Shown here in pieces: positions 26,638-33,960 of a stretch of DNA of 64,000 bases (positions are counted from its first letter, which is position 1; each line of letters opens with the position of its first letter). Made by a program: the position numbers and the translations under genes. Location: the NCBI RefSeq assembly GCF_049116215.1, contig NZ_JAGDZB010000001.1:744001-808000 (forward strand). The letters are read 5' to 3'. The notes beneath the pieces were generated by a model. It was not told where the DNA came from. It was given only the letters and a program-made list of their open reading frames with translations, and did no database searches. Source of the DNA: Shimia sp049116215. GTDB lineage: Bacteria > Pseudomonadota > Alphaproteobacteria > Rhodobacterales > Rhodobacteraceae.

Positions 26638-27468
26638 TTAGGGCCCGCTGAAGTCTCGGTCGTGTTGTAGGGACGGCACTTGCCTACGGGCCTTCTGAAC
26701 CAATGTCAGATCAAGATCAACAAGCGTGACTCCCGGTTCCGTACCGGCGTCTGCCAAAACTTCGCCCCAAGGGGCCACAACCATGGAATGCCCATGGGTT
26801 TGACGCGATTGCCCCTTAGACGCTGAATGCTTCCCCGTTTGCGCTGGGGCGATGACAAAACACCCGGTTTCGATGGCGCGTGCACGCAACAAGGTTTCCC
26901 AATGCGCCTTGCCGGTGACATGCGAAAAGGCTGCGGGAACGGTTAGGATGTCCGCACCTGCCTGAGCCAGCGCACGGTGCAGACGCCCAAACCGCACATC
27001 ATAGCAGATCGACAATCCTAGTTTGCCAAACGGCGTTTGTGCGACAACGGCTTGCTCGCCCGGCCGATAGCCATCTGATTCCCGATAGGTCTCTTCCGGC
27101 GTGACATCCACATCAAACATGTGGATTTTGTCGTAGCGCGCCACGATGTCGCCGGTTGCGGAGATCACAAAGGATCGATTCGCAAAACGTCCGTCAGCGT
27201 CGCCGGTTTTTAGCCCGAGACTTCCAATCAGGAGCCAAAGACCCAGTTCCGCACACAAAGCCTGAAGGCCTGCAAGTGTCGCGTCCTCAGCTTCCAACCT
27301 AAGCACAGCTTCCTGATGGTTACGACTGGTTGAGAGGCAATTCATCACCTCCGGTAAAAAGGCAAACTCGGCCCCTTGCGCCTTGGCTTCGCGCAGCATG
27401 GCACTCGCCGTTGCCAGATTTTCTTCAGGCAAGTCCGAAGACGTCATTTGAAGCAAAGCCGCGCGCAT
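26638..27468 (-). CDS. Carbon-nitrogen hydrolase (Nit2/omega-amidase-like)
   Basis: A 276-residue member of the nitrilase superfamily with the complete catalytic triad: Glu40 (FLPEV), Lys114 (RYDKIHMFDVD) and Cys155 (LSICYDVRF). The KIHMFDVD sequence and short length are typical of the Nit1/Nit2 branch, which includes deaminated-glutathione amidase and omega-amidase. The neighbouring glutaredoxin fits a thiol or glutathione repair role, but the exact substrate is not readable. Stop and the following marR start abut. grxC ends 6 bases upstream. Confidence 0.88.
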   Translation of the reverse strand: MRAALLQMTSSDLPEENLATASAMLREAKAQGAEFAFLPEVMNCLSTSRNHQEAVLRLEAEDATLAGLQALCAELGLWLLIGSLGLKTGDADGRFANRSFVISATGDIVARYDKIHMFDVDVTPEETYRESDGYRPGEQAVVAQTPFGKLGLSICYDVRFGRLHRALAQAGADILTVPAAFSHVTGKAHWETLLRARAIETGCFVIAPAQTGKHSASKGQSRQTHGHSMVVAPWGEVLADAGTEPGVTLVDLDLTLVQKARRQVPSLQHDRDFSGP

Positions 27469-27474
27469 GGTCAG

Positions 27475-27732
27475 TTACGCCGCCAACAAAGGATCAAGCT
27501 TGCCAGCGCGCTCCAACGCATAAAGATCATCACAGCCGCCAACATGAGTGTCGCCAATGAAAATCTGCGGCACGGTACGCCCACCGTTGGCCCGTGTGAT
27601 CATTTCCGGTTTGCGGTCAGGATCCTGCAAAACATCAATCTCAACAAACGTGACGTTCTTCTGAGTCAAAAGCCGTTTGGCGGCGTGGCAAAAACCACAA
27701 AGTGGGCTGGTATAAATCTCGACCGGCTGCAT
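27475..27732 (-). CDS. grxC: Glutaredoxin 3
   Basis: An 85-residue dithiol glutaredoxin that reduces disulfides with glutathione. The fold is complete: MQPVEIYTSPLCGFCHAAKR with active-site Cys12 and Cys15, the cis-proline region GGRTVPQIFIGD, and HVGGCDDLYALE for glutathione binding. The active site reads CGFC instead of the common CPYC, a variant that could shift the redox potential. It sits between comF and the nitrilase gene in an apparent operon. Confidence 0.95.
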   Translation of the reverse strand: MQPVEIYTSPLCGFCHAAKRLLTQKNVTFVEIDVLQDPDRKPEMITRANGGRTVPQIFIGDTHVGGCDDLYALERAGKLDPLLAA

Positions 27733-27772
27733 GGCGTGTCCTTATGTCTTCCTGTGTTCCGTTGTCCGGCAT

Positions 27773-28495
27773 TTAGGCATCCTTTGCAACGCACGCCAGT
27801 GTGGCAACACACACTTCTTTGGCATTAGCCGTGAGACAAGCCTGCGTTGCAGCGCGCAAAGTTGCACCGCTGGTCAAAACGTCATCGACAAGCAATATCT
27901 TGGTACCTTGCATAAGGTGCAGCTTTTTTCGATTTGGCTCGATCGCGCCGTGCAATTTTTGGGCACGTTCATCCGCACCAAGCCCTTCTAACCCCCCCAA
28001 GCCTTTTACACGCACCAAAAGGGTCGGACAGAAGGCGATCTCCGACAAAGTTGCCAATTTTTCTGCTAGCAAAGCCGCCTGATTGTACCGCCGTTTTAAA
28101 AATCGAAGGCGGTGCAGAGGCACCGGCGTAATGACATCGACATCATGCAACAAGGGCCGCGAAGCCTGCAAAAGCCACTTTGCCGCCGGCCAGGCAATGT
28201 CGGTCCGGTCCCCATGTTTAAACCCTAAGATTAATTTGCGACCTGCCCCACGATACAACAGCGCAGCGCGCCCCCGCTTCCAGGGCGGCGGATCCGCAAG
28301 GCAATCGTCACACACAACGCGCAACTCACTTGGCTCAGCAGTAACCGGACGGCCACAACAATCGCACACCACACCTCCAATGAACGCTGTTTGCCCCCAA
28401 CAATCTGCACATAGTCCAAAGTCGCTTTCGACCATGTGGCCACAAGCCACACAGCGTGGCGGGAACAAGAGGCGTATGGCGGTTTGAATCTTCAT
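27773..28495 (-). CDS. ComF-family phosphoribosyltransferase-like protein
   Basis: A 240-residue protein. The N-terminus carries several cysteine pairs (PPRCVACG, LCADCW, CDCCGRP, VCDDC) that form the ComF zinc ribbon. The C-terminal half is a type I phosphoribosyltransferase fold with ILLVDDVLTSGATLRAA, the PRPP loop. ComF proteins support DNA uptake in competent bacteria, but most alphaproteobacterial copies have no tested role. I start it at the ATG at 28495. A longer frame would run into the divergent methyltransferase gene. The two starts are only 24 bases apart. Confidence 0.9.
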   Translation of the reverse strand: MKIQTAIRLLFPPRCVACGHMVESDFGLCADCWGQTAFIGGVVCDCCGRPVTAEPSELRVVCDDCLADPPPWKRGRAALLYRGAGRKLILGFKHGDRTDIAWPAAKWLLQASRPLLHDVDVITPVPLHRLRFLKRRYNQAALLAEKLATLSEIAFCPTLLVRVKGLGGLEGLGADERAQKLHGAIEPNRKKLHLMQGTKILLVDDVLTSGATLRAATQACLTANAKEVCVATLACVAKDA

Positions 28496-28519
28496 CTTCA
28501 CCCGCCTATTGTCCGCACC

Positions 28520-29338
28520 ATGCAAAATAGCCCTCACCTCACTGATACACGTGCACTGCGCCGCAACCGAACGCGCGCCAACCGAACCACCGGCATGTTT
28601 CTGCAAAGCGCAGCCATCGCCGAAGTTCAGGATCGCCTCAGCATGGTTAACAGAGAGTTTACGGCGCCCGCCATTGTGACCGGGTTTCCGGACGTTTGGG
28701 ACACTTGCCTTCCAGACGCAAATTTGGTTCCTGATAGCGATGTTTTAGATCTACAACCGCAACACCATGATCTGGTGATTCATGGACTGAGCCTACACTG
28801 GGCTGATGACCCGGTTGGGCAACTCATTCAATGTCGACGCGCTTTGAAAGATGATGGCTTTTTTCTTGCAGTGACTTTTGGCGGTAAAACGCTGCATGAA
28901 CTTCGGGCATCGCTAGCACAAGCGGAAGTGGAAATCACCGGTGGCCTGTCCCCTCGTGTGGCTCCTATGGGTGAAATCCGCGACCTGGGCGCTCTCCTGC
29001 AGCGCGCCGGTTTCGCTCTTCCGGTCGCTGATACGGTGCCACTAAAAGTCACCTATGAAAGCCCCTGGTCATTGATGAAAGATCTGCGCGCTATGGGCGA
29101 AGGCAACGCGTTGCAAGAACGTTTACGGAAGCCAACCCGTCGCTCCATTTTGATCCGCGCTAGCGAAATCTACGTAGACTCTTTTCTAGAGAAAGGGCGT
29201 ATTCCAGCGACCTATGAATTGATCTTTCTCACCGGTTGGGCGCCGGATGCCACCCAGCAAAAACCGCTGCGCCCTGGCTCAGCCAAAACCCGTCTCGCGG
29301 ACGCGCTCAGCACGTCTGAAATCAAATTGCCAAAGTGA
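28520..29338 (+). CDS. SAM-dependent methyltransferase, BioC/NDUFAF5-like
   Basis: A 272-residue class I methyltransferase-like protein. The arrangement resembles the alphaproteobacterial proteins related to BioC and mitochondrial NDUFAF5: LRRNRTRANRT near the N-terminus, DLVIHGLSLHWADDPVGQL at about 85-104, LKDDGFFLAVTFGGKTLHEL, then LRAMGEGNAL. The classical glycine-rich SAM loop is weak, as in NDUFAF5 relatives. No bio genes are nearby, so a biotin role is not supported. The ATG at 28520 starts just after a 24-base gap from comF. hemH follows directly. Confidence 0.8.
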   Translation: MQNSPHLTDTRALRRNRTRANRTTGMFLQSAAIAEVQDRLSMVNREFTAPAIVTGFPDVWDTCLPDANLVPDSDVLDLQPQHHDLVIHGLSLHWADDPVGQLIQCRRALKDDGFFLAVTFGGKTLHELRASLAQAEVEITGGLSPRVAPMGEIRDLGALLQRAGFALPVADTVPLKVTYESPWSLMKDLRAMGEGNALQERLRKPTRRSILIRASEIYVDSFLEKGRIPATYELIFLTGWAPDATQQKPLRPGSAKTRLADALSTSEIKLPK

Positions 29339-29361
29339 CACTCTTACAGGGACTTCAGCAC

Positions 29362-30414
29362 ATGACCCAAGCTACATGCCCGGCCCACGCCCCCAAAGAC
29401 CACCCGAAGGTGGCCCGTGGCAAAACCGGCATTCTCCTGGCAAACCTCGGTACGCCAGATGATTACACCTATTGGCCAATGCGTCGGTATCTGAACGAAT
29501 TTCTGTCAGACAAACGTGTGATCGATTACCCATCCTGGAAATGGCAGCCGCTCCTGCAACTTATCATCCTGACAAAGCGTCCCTTCTCAAGTGGTGAAGC
29601 CTATGAAGCCATTTGGGACAAGGAACGCGGTGAAAGCCCGCTAATGGTGATCACCAAAGATCAGACGGCCAAGATCAAAACTTCGATGGAAGCCAAATAT
29701 GGCGACCAAGTCATGGTGGATTTTTGTATGCGCTATGGCAACCCGTCCACCATTTCGAAAGTGCGTAGCATGGTGGCAGCGGGCTGCGAGCGGATCCTGT
29801 TTTTCCCGCTTTATCCGCAATATGCCGGGGCCACGTCTGCAACCGCCAACGACCAATTCTTCCGCGCACTCATGGAAGAAAAATGGCAGCCTGCGGCGCG
29901 CACAGTGCCTGCGTATTTCGACCATCCAAGCTACATCGACGCTTTGGCCAAATCTGTAGAAAACGCTTATGACTCTGCTGAAAAGCGCCCTGAACTGTTG
30001 GTTGTGTCTTACCACGGGATGCCAAAGCGATACCTGCAAGAGGGCGATCCCTATCACTGCCAATGTCAGAAAACCACACGCCTGCTGAAAGAGCGTCTGG
30101 GGTGGGCAGACACGGACTTGTGCACAACTTTCCAATCTCAGTTTGGACCTGAAGATTGGCTGCGCCCATATACGGTTGAAGAAGTGGCGCGCCTTGCCAA
30201 GGAAGAAGACAAAACCAACATTGCAGTTGTTGCGCCTGCATTTTCAGCCGACTGCATCGAAACGTTGGAAGAGATCAACGAGGAAATCAAAGAAAGCTTC
30301 GAAGAGGCTGGCGGCAAAGATTTTCTCTACATTCCTTGCCTGAACTCTGACTCGGCACACATCACCGCACTGTGCCAGATTATTGATGAGAACCTAGGCG
30401 GTTGGGTGACCTAA
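29362..30414 (+). CDS. hemH: Ferrochelatase
   Basis: Inserts Fe(II) into protoporphyrin IX, the last step of haem synthesis, at the inner membrane surface. The 350-residue protein has GILLANLGTPDDYTYW at the N-terminus, the catalytic-His region LVVSYHGMPKRYL and a glutamate-rich end near CIETLEEINEEIKESF, with CPAH and HCQCQKTT cysteines. I prefer the ATG at 29362, with AGGGA upstream. A GTG at 29335 overlapping the previous stop is possible. A bidirectional terminator follows. Confidence 0.97.
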   Translation: MTQATCPAHAPKDHPKVARGKTGILLANLGTPDDYTYWPMRRYLNEFLSDKRVIDYPSWKWQPLLQLIILTKRPFSSGEAYEAIWDKERGESPLMVITKDQTAKIKTSMEAKYGDQVMVDFCMRYGNPSTISKVRSMVAAGCERILFFPLYPQYAGATSATANDQFFRALMEEKWQPAARTVPAYFDHPSYIDALAKSVENAYDSAEKRPELLVVSYHGMPKRYLQEGDPYHCQCQKTTRLLKERLGWADTDLCTTFQSQFGPEDWLRPYTVEEVARLAKEEDKTNIAVVAPAFSADCIETLEEINEEIKESFEEAGGKDFLYIPCLNSDSAHITALCQIIDENLGGWVT

Positions 30415-30465
30415 CCCAACCCAATTCCCTGTTTCACAAATGTTCAGCAGGAACTCAGAACAACA

Positions 30466-30492
30466 AAAAGGCGGGGCAAAACCCCGCCTTTT
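30466..30492. terminator. Bidirectional terminator after hemH
   Basis: AAAAGGCGGGG and CCCCGCCTTTT form a perfect 11-bp stem with a short A-rich loop, serving hemH and the small membrane-protein gene on the opposite strand. Confidence 0.9.
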
Positions 30493-30518
30493 CGCATGTC
30501 AGATCGCTTTGTTGCGAC

Positions 30519-30701
30519 TTAGGCAGCTGCTGCAGCCGCGGCCACGATGACCAGCAGCAGAAGCGGAACCCAAACGTCATTGCCAGAGCTACCAGCAGCT
30601 TCTTCGATCACAACAGGTTCAACAACCGGATCGGCCATGGAGCCCGCGAATGCGGTGGAAGCAGCAGCAGTCAGAGCAGCAGCGAGAACGAGTTTCTTCA
30701 T
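30519..30701 (-). CDS. Small secreted/membrane protein with alanine-rich tail
   Basis: A 60-residue product from the ATG at 30701, which has GGAGGA 5 bases upstream, a strong translation signal. Residues 1-18 form a signal peptide (KKLVLAAALTAAASTAFA). The middle is acidic (DPVVEPVVIEEA). The end is one hydrophobic segment, VWVPLLLLVIV, followed by seven or eight alanines up to the stop. It is probably an inner-membrane protein with its acidic loop in the periplasm. It lies downstream of and convergent with hemH. I recall similar small proteins in Roseobacters but know no function. Confidence 0.72.
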   Translation of the reverse strand: MKKLVLAAALTAAASTAFAGSMADPVVEPVVIEEAAGSSGNDVWVPLLLLVIVAAAAAAA

Positions 30702-30846
30702 AGTATCCTCCAGAATTCGCTTGCCACCATAACAATGAGGGCGATGACAAGCACCCAAGACTTACCTCGTGAAATGTCTAAACAGCAAAATGTCGGTTTT
30801 GCAAACCCAAGATTGCCGATAGCCCCCTACCAAGGTCGAAATGTCG

Positions 30847-31443
30847 TCAAATTAGCAACACTTGTGTGCCCACTTTTGTCAACGAAAACAATTCGGAGAT
30901 GTGTTCATTGTACAGACCGATGCACCCATTGGAGGACCGGCGCCCAATTTTGCGCGTGTCATGCGTTCCGTGAATCCGATAATAGGTCCAGCTCAGATAA
31001 AGCGCGTGGGTTCCCAAAGGGTTATCAGGGCCAGGGCCGACGTAATCAGGCCATTCCGGATTGCGCTTCTTCATAGACGGTGTTGGACGCCAGCTTGGCC
31101 CGTCAACCTTGCGAACGACCTTGGTGCGACCGCGGCGCGTAAGATCCTCGGTCAGTGGCACCGACGTCGGGTACAGCTTGTAGACGGACTCATCTTCGGA
31201 CCAGTAATGCAACGCACGTGATGTAACATCCACAAGCACTGCACCGTTCTTCAGATTGTCAAAGTACGGCGCCCAATCCAGAGAACGGAAGCTCGAAATG
31301 TTGCGCACCACAATCTCGTCCAGGTCCCGCTCAACCTCGGTTGTATCTGTTTCAGTTTGTGCGATTGCCGGCGCACTCAGAAATGCGGCGCCACTCGCCA
31401 AAAATGCGCGGCGCCCAATTTTTGCAGACCGATCAACAGCCAT
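30847..31443 (-). CDS. L,D-transpeptidase (YkuD), Tat-exported
   Basis: Cross-links peptidoglycan through 3-3 bonds or attaches proteins to it. The 198-residue protein has a twin-arginine-like signal (KIGRRAFLASGAAFLSAPAIA) and a YkuD domain at about 65-198, with catalytic IHGTHD (His158) and SSNGCIGLYN (Cys174). The usual R after GCI is replaced by G-L. WRPTPSMKKRNPEWPDYVGPGPDNPLG is the typical ErfK-family segment. It is divergent from the CAP lipoprotein gene across 167 bases. Confidence 0.93.
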   Translation of the reverse strand: MAVDRSAKIGRRAFLASGAAFLSAPAIAQTETDTTEVERDLDEIVVRNISSFRSLDWAPYFDNLKNGAVLVDVTSRALHYWSEDESVYKLYPTSVPLTEDLTRRGRTKVVRKVDGPSWRPTPSMKKRNPEWPDYVGPGPDNPLGTHALYLSWTYYRIHGTHDTRKIGRRSSNGCIGLYNEHISELFSLTKVGTQVLLI

Positions 31444-31610
31444 TTGTTCCTCCAGAACACTCGTAACGTGGATCGGGCAATCATATGGCCGGAATGCCGC
31501 AGTCGCAAATCAATCCGGCACGAAAAGAGCAATGTCACGCCGATGTGGGTTTTCATGGCAACTTGGGACGGGTAGGACTCTGCCAATCACTTTTTTGGGA
31601 CGGGAACACA

Positions 31611-32132
31611 ATGCGCGCAATTGCTCTTTTGCTGGTAGCAGCTCTTGGTTTGGTAAGCTGCGGTGCCGGCGGGTCCAGCACAAAGCAATACAAGATTTCC
31701 GGCAGCAGCACTTCGAAAGTGCAGTTTCAAGTCCTTGACTCCATCAACGCGTTGCGCGCGGCATCAGGTGCCTCAGCAGTAGAACTGAATGCCCAGCTCA
31801 ACGCGGCAGCAGCAACACACTCACGCGACATGTCTCTTCAGAACCGTCCTTGGCATTTTGGATCTGACGGATCGTCCCCGTTAGATCGCGTCGCACGGGT
31901 TGGGTATTCCGGCGCTCTCGCGGGTGAAACCATCAGCGAAACCTACGAATCAGAGGTCGAAACTCTTGCGGCCTGGATGCAACAAGATGACACGCGGGCG
32001 GTTATCCTAGACCCCAAAGCCCAAGACATGGGGTTTGCCTGGTTCCAAGAGGACAGCGGCAAGATTTGGTGGACGCTAGTGATGGGCACACGCAACTCAA
32101 ACTCGGTGCAGCTGGCTGATTTTCAGGGATAA
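31611..32132 (+). CDS. CAP-domain (SCP/PR1-like) lipoprotein
   Basis: A 173-residue lipoprotein. The signal sequence ends LGLVSC, giving lipidation at about Cys17. The CAP fold follows (LDSINALRAASGASAVELNA, AAATHSRDMSLQNRPWHFGS, GETISETY, WMQQDDTRAVILDPKAQDMG). Putative His residues in THSRDM and HFGS match the CAP metal site. Bacterial CAP proteins are secreted and of mostly unknown function. The ATG at 31611 follows GGGACGGGA. It is flanked by two L,D-transpeptidase genes and its end overlaps the second by 10 bases. Confidence 0.88.
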   Translation: MRAIALLLVAALGLVSCGAGGSSTKQYKISGSSTSKVQFQVLDSINALRAASGASAVELNAQLNAAAATHSRDMSLQNRPWHFGSDGSSPLDRVARVGYSGALAGETISETYESEVETLAAWMQQDDTRAVILDPKAQDMGFAWFQEDSGKIWWTLVMGTRNSNSVQLADFQG

Positions 32133-32617
32133 ATCGATATCACCGTGCCATTGTTGACCATGGCGTAGATTTCACGCATTTCTCGATCTGTGACCGCAAT
32201 GCAGCCTGCGGTCCAATCATCTTTGCCGTCGCGGTATTTCTTCGGGCGGCCGTGGATAAAGATGTCACCACCAGGTGATTCTCCCAACGATGCGGCATGC
32301 GCGCGATCGGCATTATTTGGATAAGACACGCCAATCGAAAGATAAAACTGGCTGTTGGGATTGCGGCGATCAATGAAGTAGTCGCCTTCCGGGGTCTTCC
32401 CGTCACCCTCGACTTGCTTATGGCCAACTGGCTGAAAACCAAGGTGCATATCGTAAGATTTCAGCACCTTGTTATGGTGCATGAGATAAATTTTGCGCTG
32501 CTCCTTAAAGACAGCAACGCGTGTCACTTCCGGACCATTGTACGTCATAAATTTGCTGGAACAGCTCGCCAAGCCAAACGCCAAAACCGCAAACACCAAA
32601 GCGGAGAACAAACGCAT
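32123..32617 (-). CDS. L,D-transpeptidase family lipoprotein
   Basis: A 164-residue lipoprotein with lipobox GLASC (Cys19) after a short signal peptide. The YkuD domain spans about 32-164, with GDIFIHGRP (His122) and DWTAGCIAVT (Cys139). The residue after GCI is Ala rather than Arg. The start at 32617 has AGGA upstream; a longer frame adds 15 residues. It probably acts on peptidoglycan at the periplasmic side of a membrane. Convergent with the CAP lipoprotein, overlapping it by 10 bases. Confidence 0.9.
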   Translation of the reverse strand: MRLFSALVFAVLAFGLASCSSKFMTYNGPEVTRVAVFKEQRKIYLMHHNKVLKSYDMHLGFQPVGHKQVEGDGKTPEGDYFIDRRNPNSQFYLSIGVSYPNNADRAHAASLGESPGGDIFIHGRPKKYRDGKDDWTAGCIAVTDREMREIYAMVNNGTVISIYP

Positions 32618-32707
32618 CTTATCGGTCCTTTTTGTACCACTGCCTCTTTTTGAAAGGCTCATAACAGAATTCGGCCATTTTGGCCTCTCACGGCTGCGTG
32701 ATAGCAG

Positions 32708-33922
32708 CTATTTCCGAACAAATCTTGAAGCCAGTTCCACGTGGGATGACCAGCGGAATTGATCAACTGTTTGCACCCAATCCAGGTGGTACCCAGCTTG
32801 ATTCAGAACCGCTGCATCCCTGGCAAATGTCACCGGATTGCAAGACACGTATGCGATCTCTGACAAGTTAGACTTCGCCAGTTCGGCGACTTGCGCTTCT
32901 GCACCGGCGCGTGGCGGGTCGATCACTGCAAAATCATACTTAAGATCTTCTGAAACAATGGGGTTTCGGAACAAGTCGCGCGCCTCGACCGTGACGTGTT
33001 TAAGCCCCTGCGCCCTACGCCAACCAGCGTCCAGTGCTTCAACCATCGCGCCTTCGCCTTCGACGCCATGCATCCGGTATGTCTTAGCCAGAGGCAGAGT
33101 AAATGTGCCGCACCCTGCAAACAGATCAATACCGGAATCACCCTGCGTGATGGCTTGTTTGACCGCGTGCAAAAGCGCTGCTTCACCTTCTTTGGTTGCT
33201 TGCAGAAAGGCACCAGGTGGGGGCACCACAGACGCGGCGCCAAAGCGCTGTGCTGGCACTGCCCGCGTCGCCACCACTTCGCCATCCCAAGTCAGACGCG
33301 CCAATTTGAAACGCTCCACTTCCTGGGCCAGGCGGGCCAACAGCGGGCCATCCAAAGGTTTCCCACCAACAACCGACATATCCAAGCCGGCGTCGGACAA
33401 GGTGACCGTCGCGCTGATTTCGCCTTTGCGAGAGGAGGCAATTTGACAGAGCTGAAACAAGGCCTCGCGGGCGGGCAGCAAGTCCGGATGCAGCAATTGG
33501 CAATCGGGAATTTCAACGATCACATCGGAAGCCCGGGCATGGAAGCCCACCAAAGCCGCCTTTTTGGTGCGCCGCGCCGAAAACACAGCGCGGCGGCGTG
33601 ATTTGGGCGGCGAGGTCACGACGGGGCGCAGATCGGTTTCCAATCCCTGCGCGGCAAGCGCTTGCCGGACAACCTCAACCTTCCAATCTGCCAAAAAGTC
33701 ATCAGACGCGTGCTGCAATTGACAGCCTCCGCAAGACTTAAAATGGCGGCACGGGGCTTTCACGCGGTGCTCGGATGGGGTCACAACCCGCATATTTGTC
33801 AGGCGTGTTCCGTCAATTTCGCCTTCCACGGTTTCACCGGGCAGGGTCAAAGGGGCATAGATCGGTCCGTCGGCAATTCCATCGCCGTGCAGGCCCAAAC
33901 GCTGGATATCAATCTGGCTCAT
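32708..33922 (-). CDS. TrmA/RlmD-family RNA 5-methyluridine methyltransferase
   Basis: SAM-dependent methyltransferase expected to make m5U in 23S rRNA. The 404-residue protein has an N-terminal TRAM-like part, a 4Fe-4S set at Cys58, Cys64, Cys67 (CRHFKSCGGC) and Cys141 (IPDCQLL), a SAM site DLFAGCGTFTLPLA, and the catalytic SCNPVTFARD with Cys361. It is somewhat shorter than RlmD of Escherichia coli, so the exact site (RlmC/D-like) is left open. It is transcribed in the same direction as the upstream ABC exporter, with a short gap. Confidence 0.88.
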   Translation of the reverse strand: MSQIDIQRLGLHGDGIADGPIYAPLTLPGETVEGEIDGTRLTNMRVVTPSEHRVKAPCRHFKSCGGCQLQHASDDFLADWKVEVVRQALAAQGLETDLRPVVTSPPKSRRRAVFSARRTKKAALVGFHARASDVIVEIPDCQLLHPDLLPAREALFQLCQIASSRKGEISATVTLSDAGLDMSVVGGKPLDGPLLARLAQEVERFKLARLTWDGEVVATRAVPAQRFGAASVVPPPGAFLQATKEGEAALLHAVKQAITQGDSGIDLFAGCGTFTLPLAKTYRMHGVEGEGAMVEALDAGWRRAQGLKHVTVEARDLFRNPIVSEDLKYDFAVIDPPRAGAEAQVAELAKSNLSEIAYVSCNPVTFARDAAVLNQAGYHLDWVQTVDQFRWSSHVELASRFVRK

Positions 33923-33960
33923 GCCCGTCCCTTAGTGGGGGACGGGCACAAGGTCAAATT

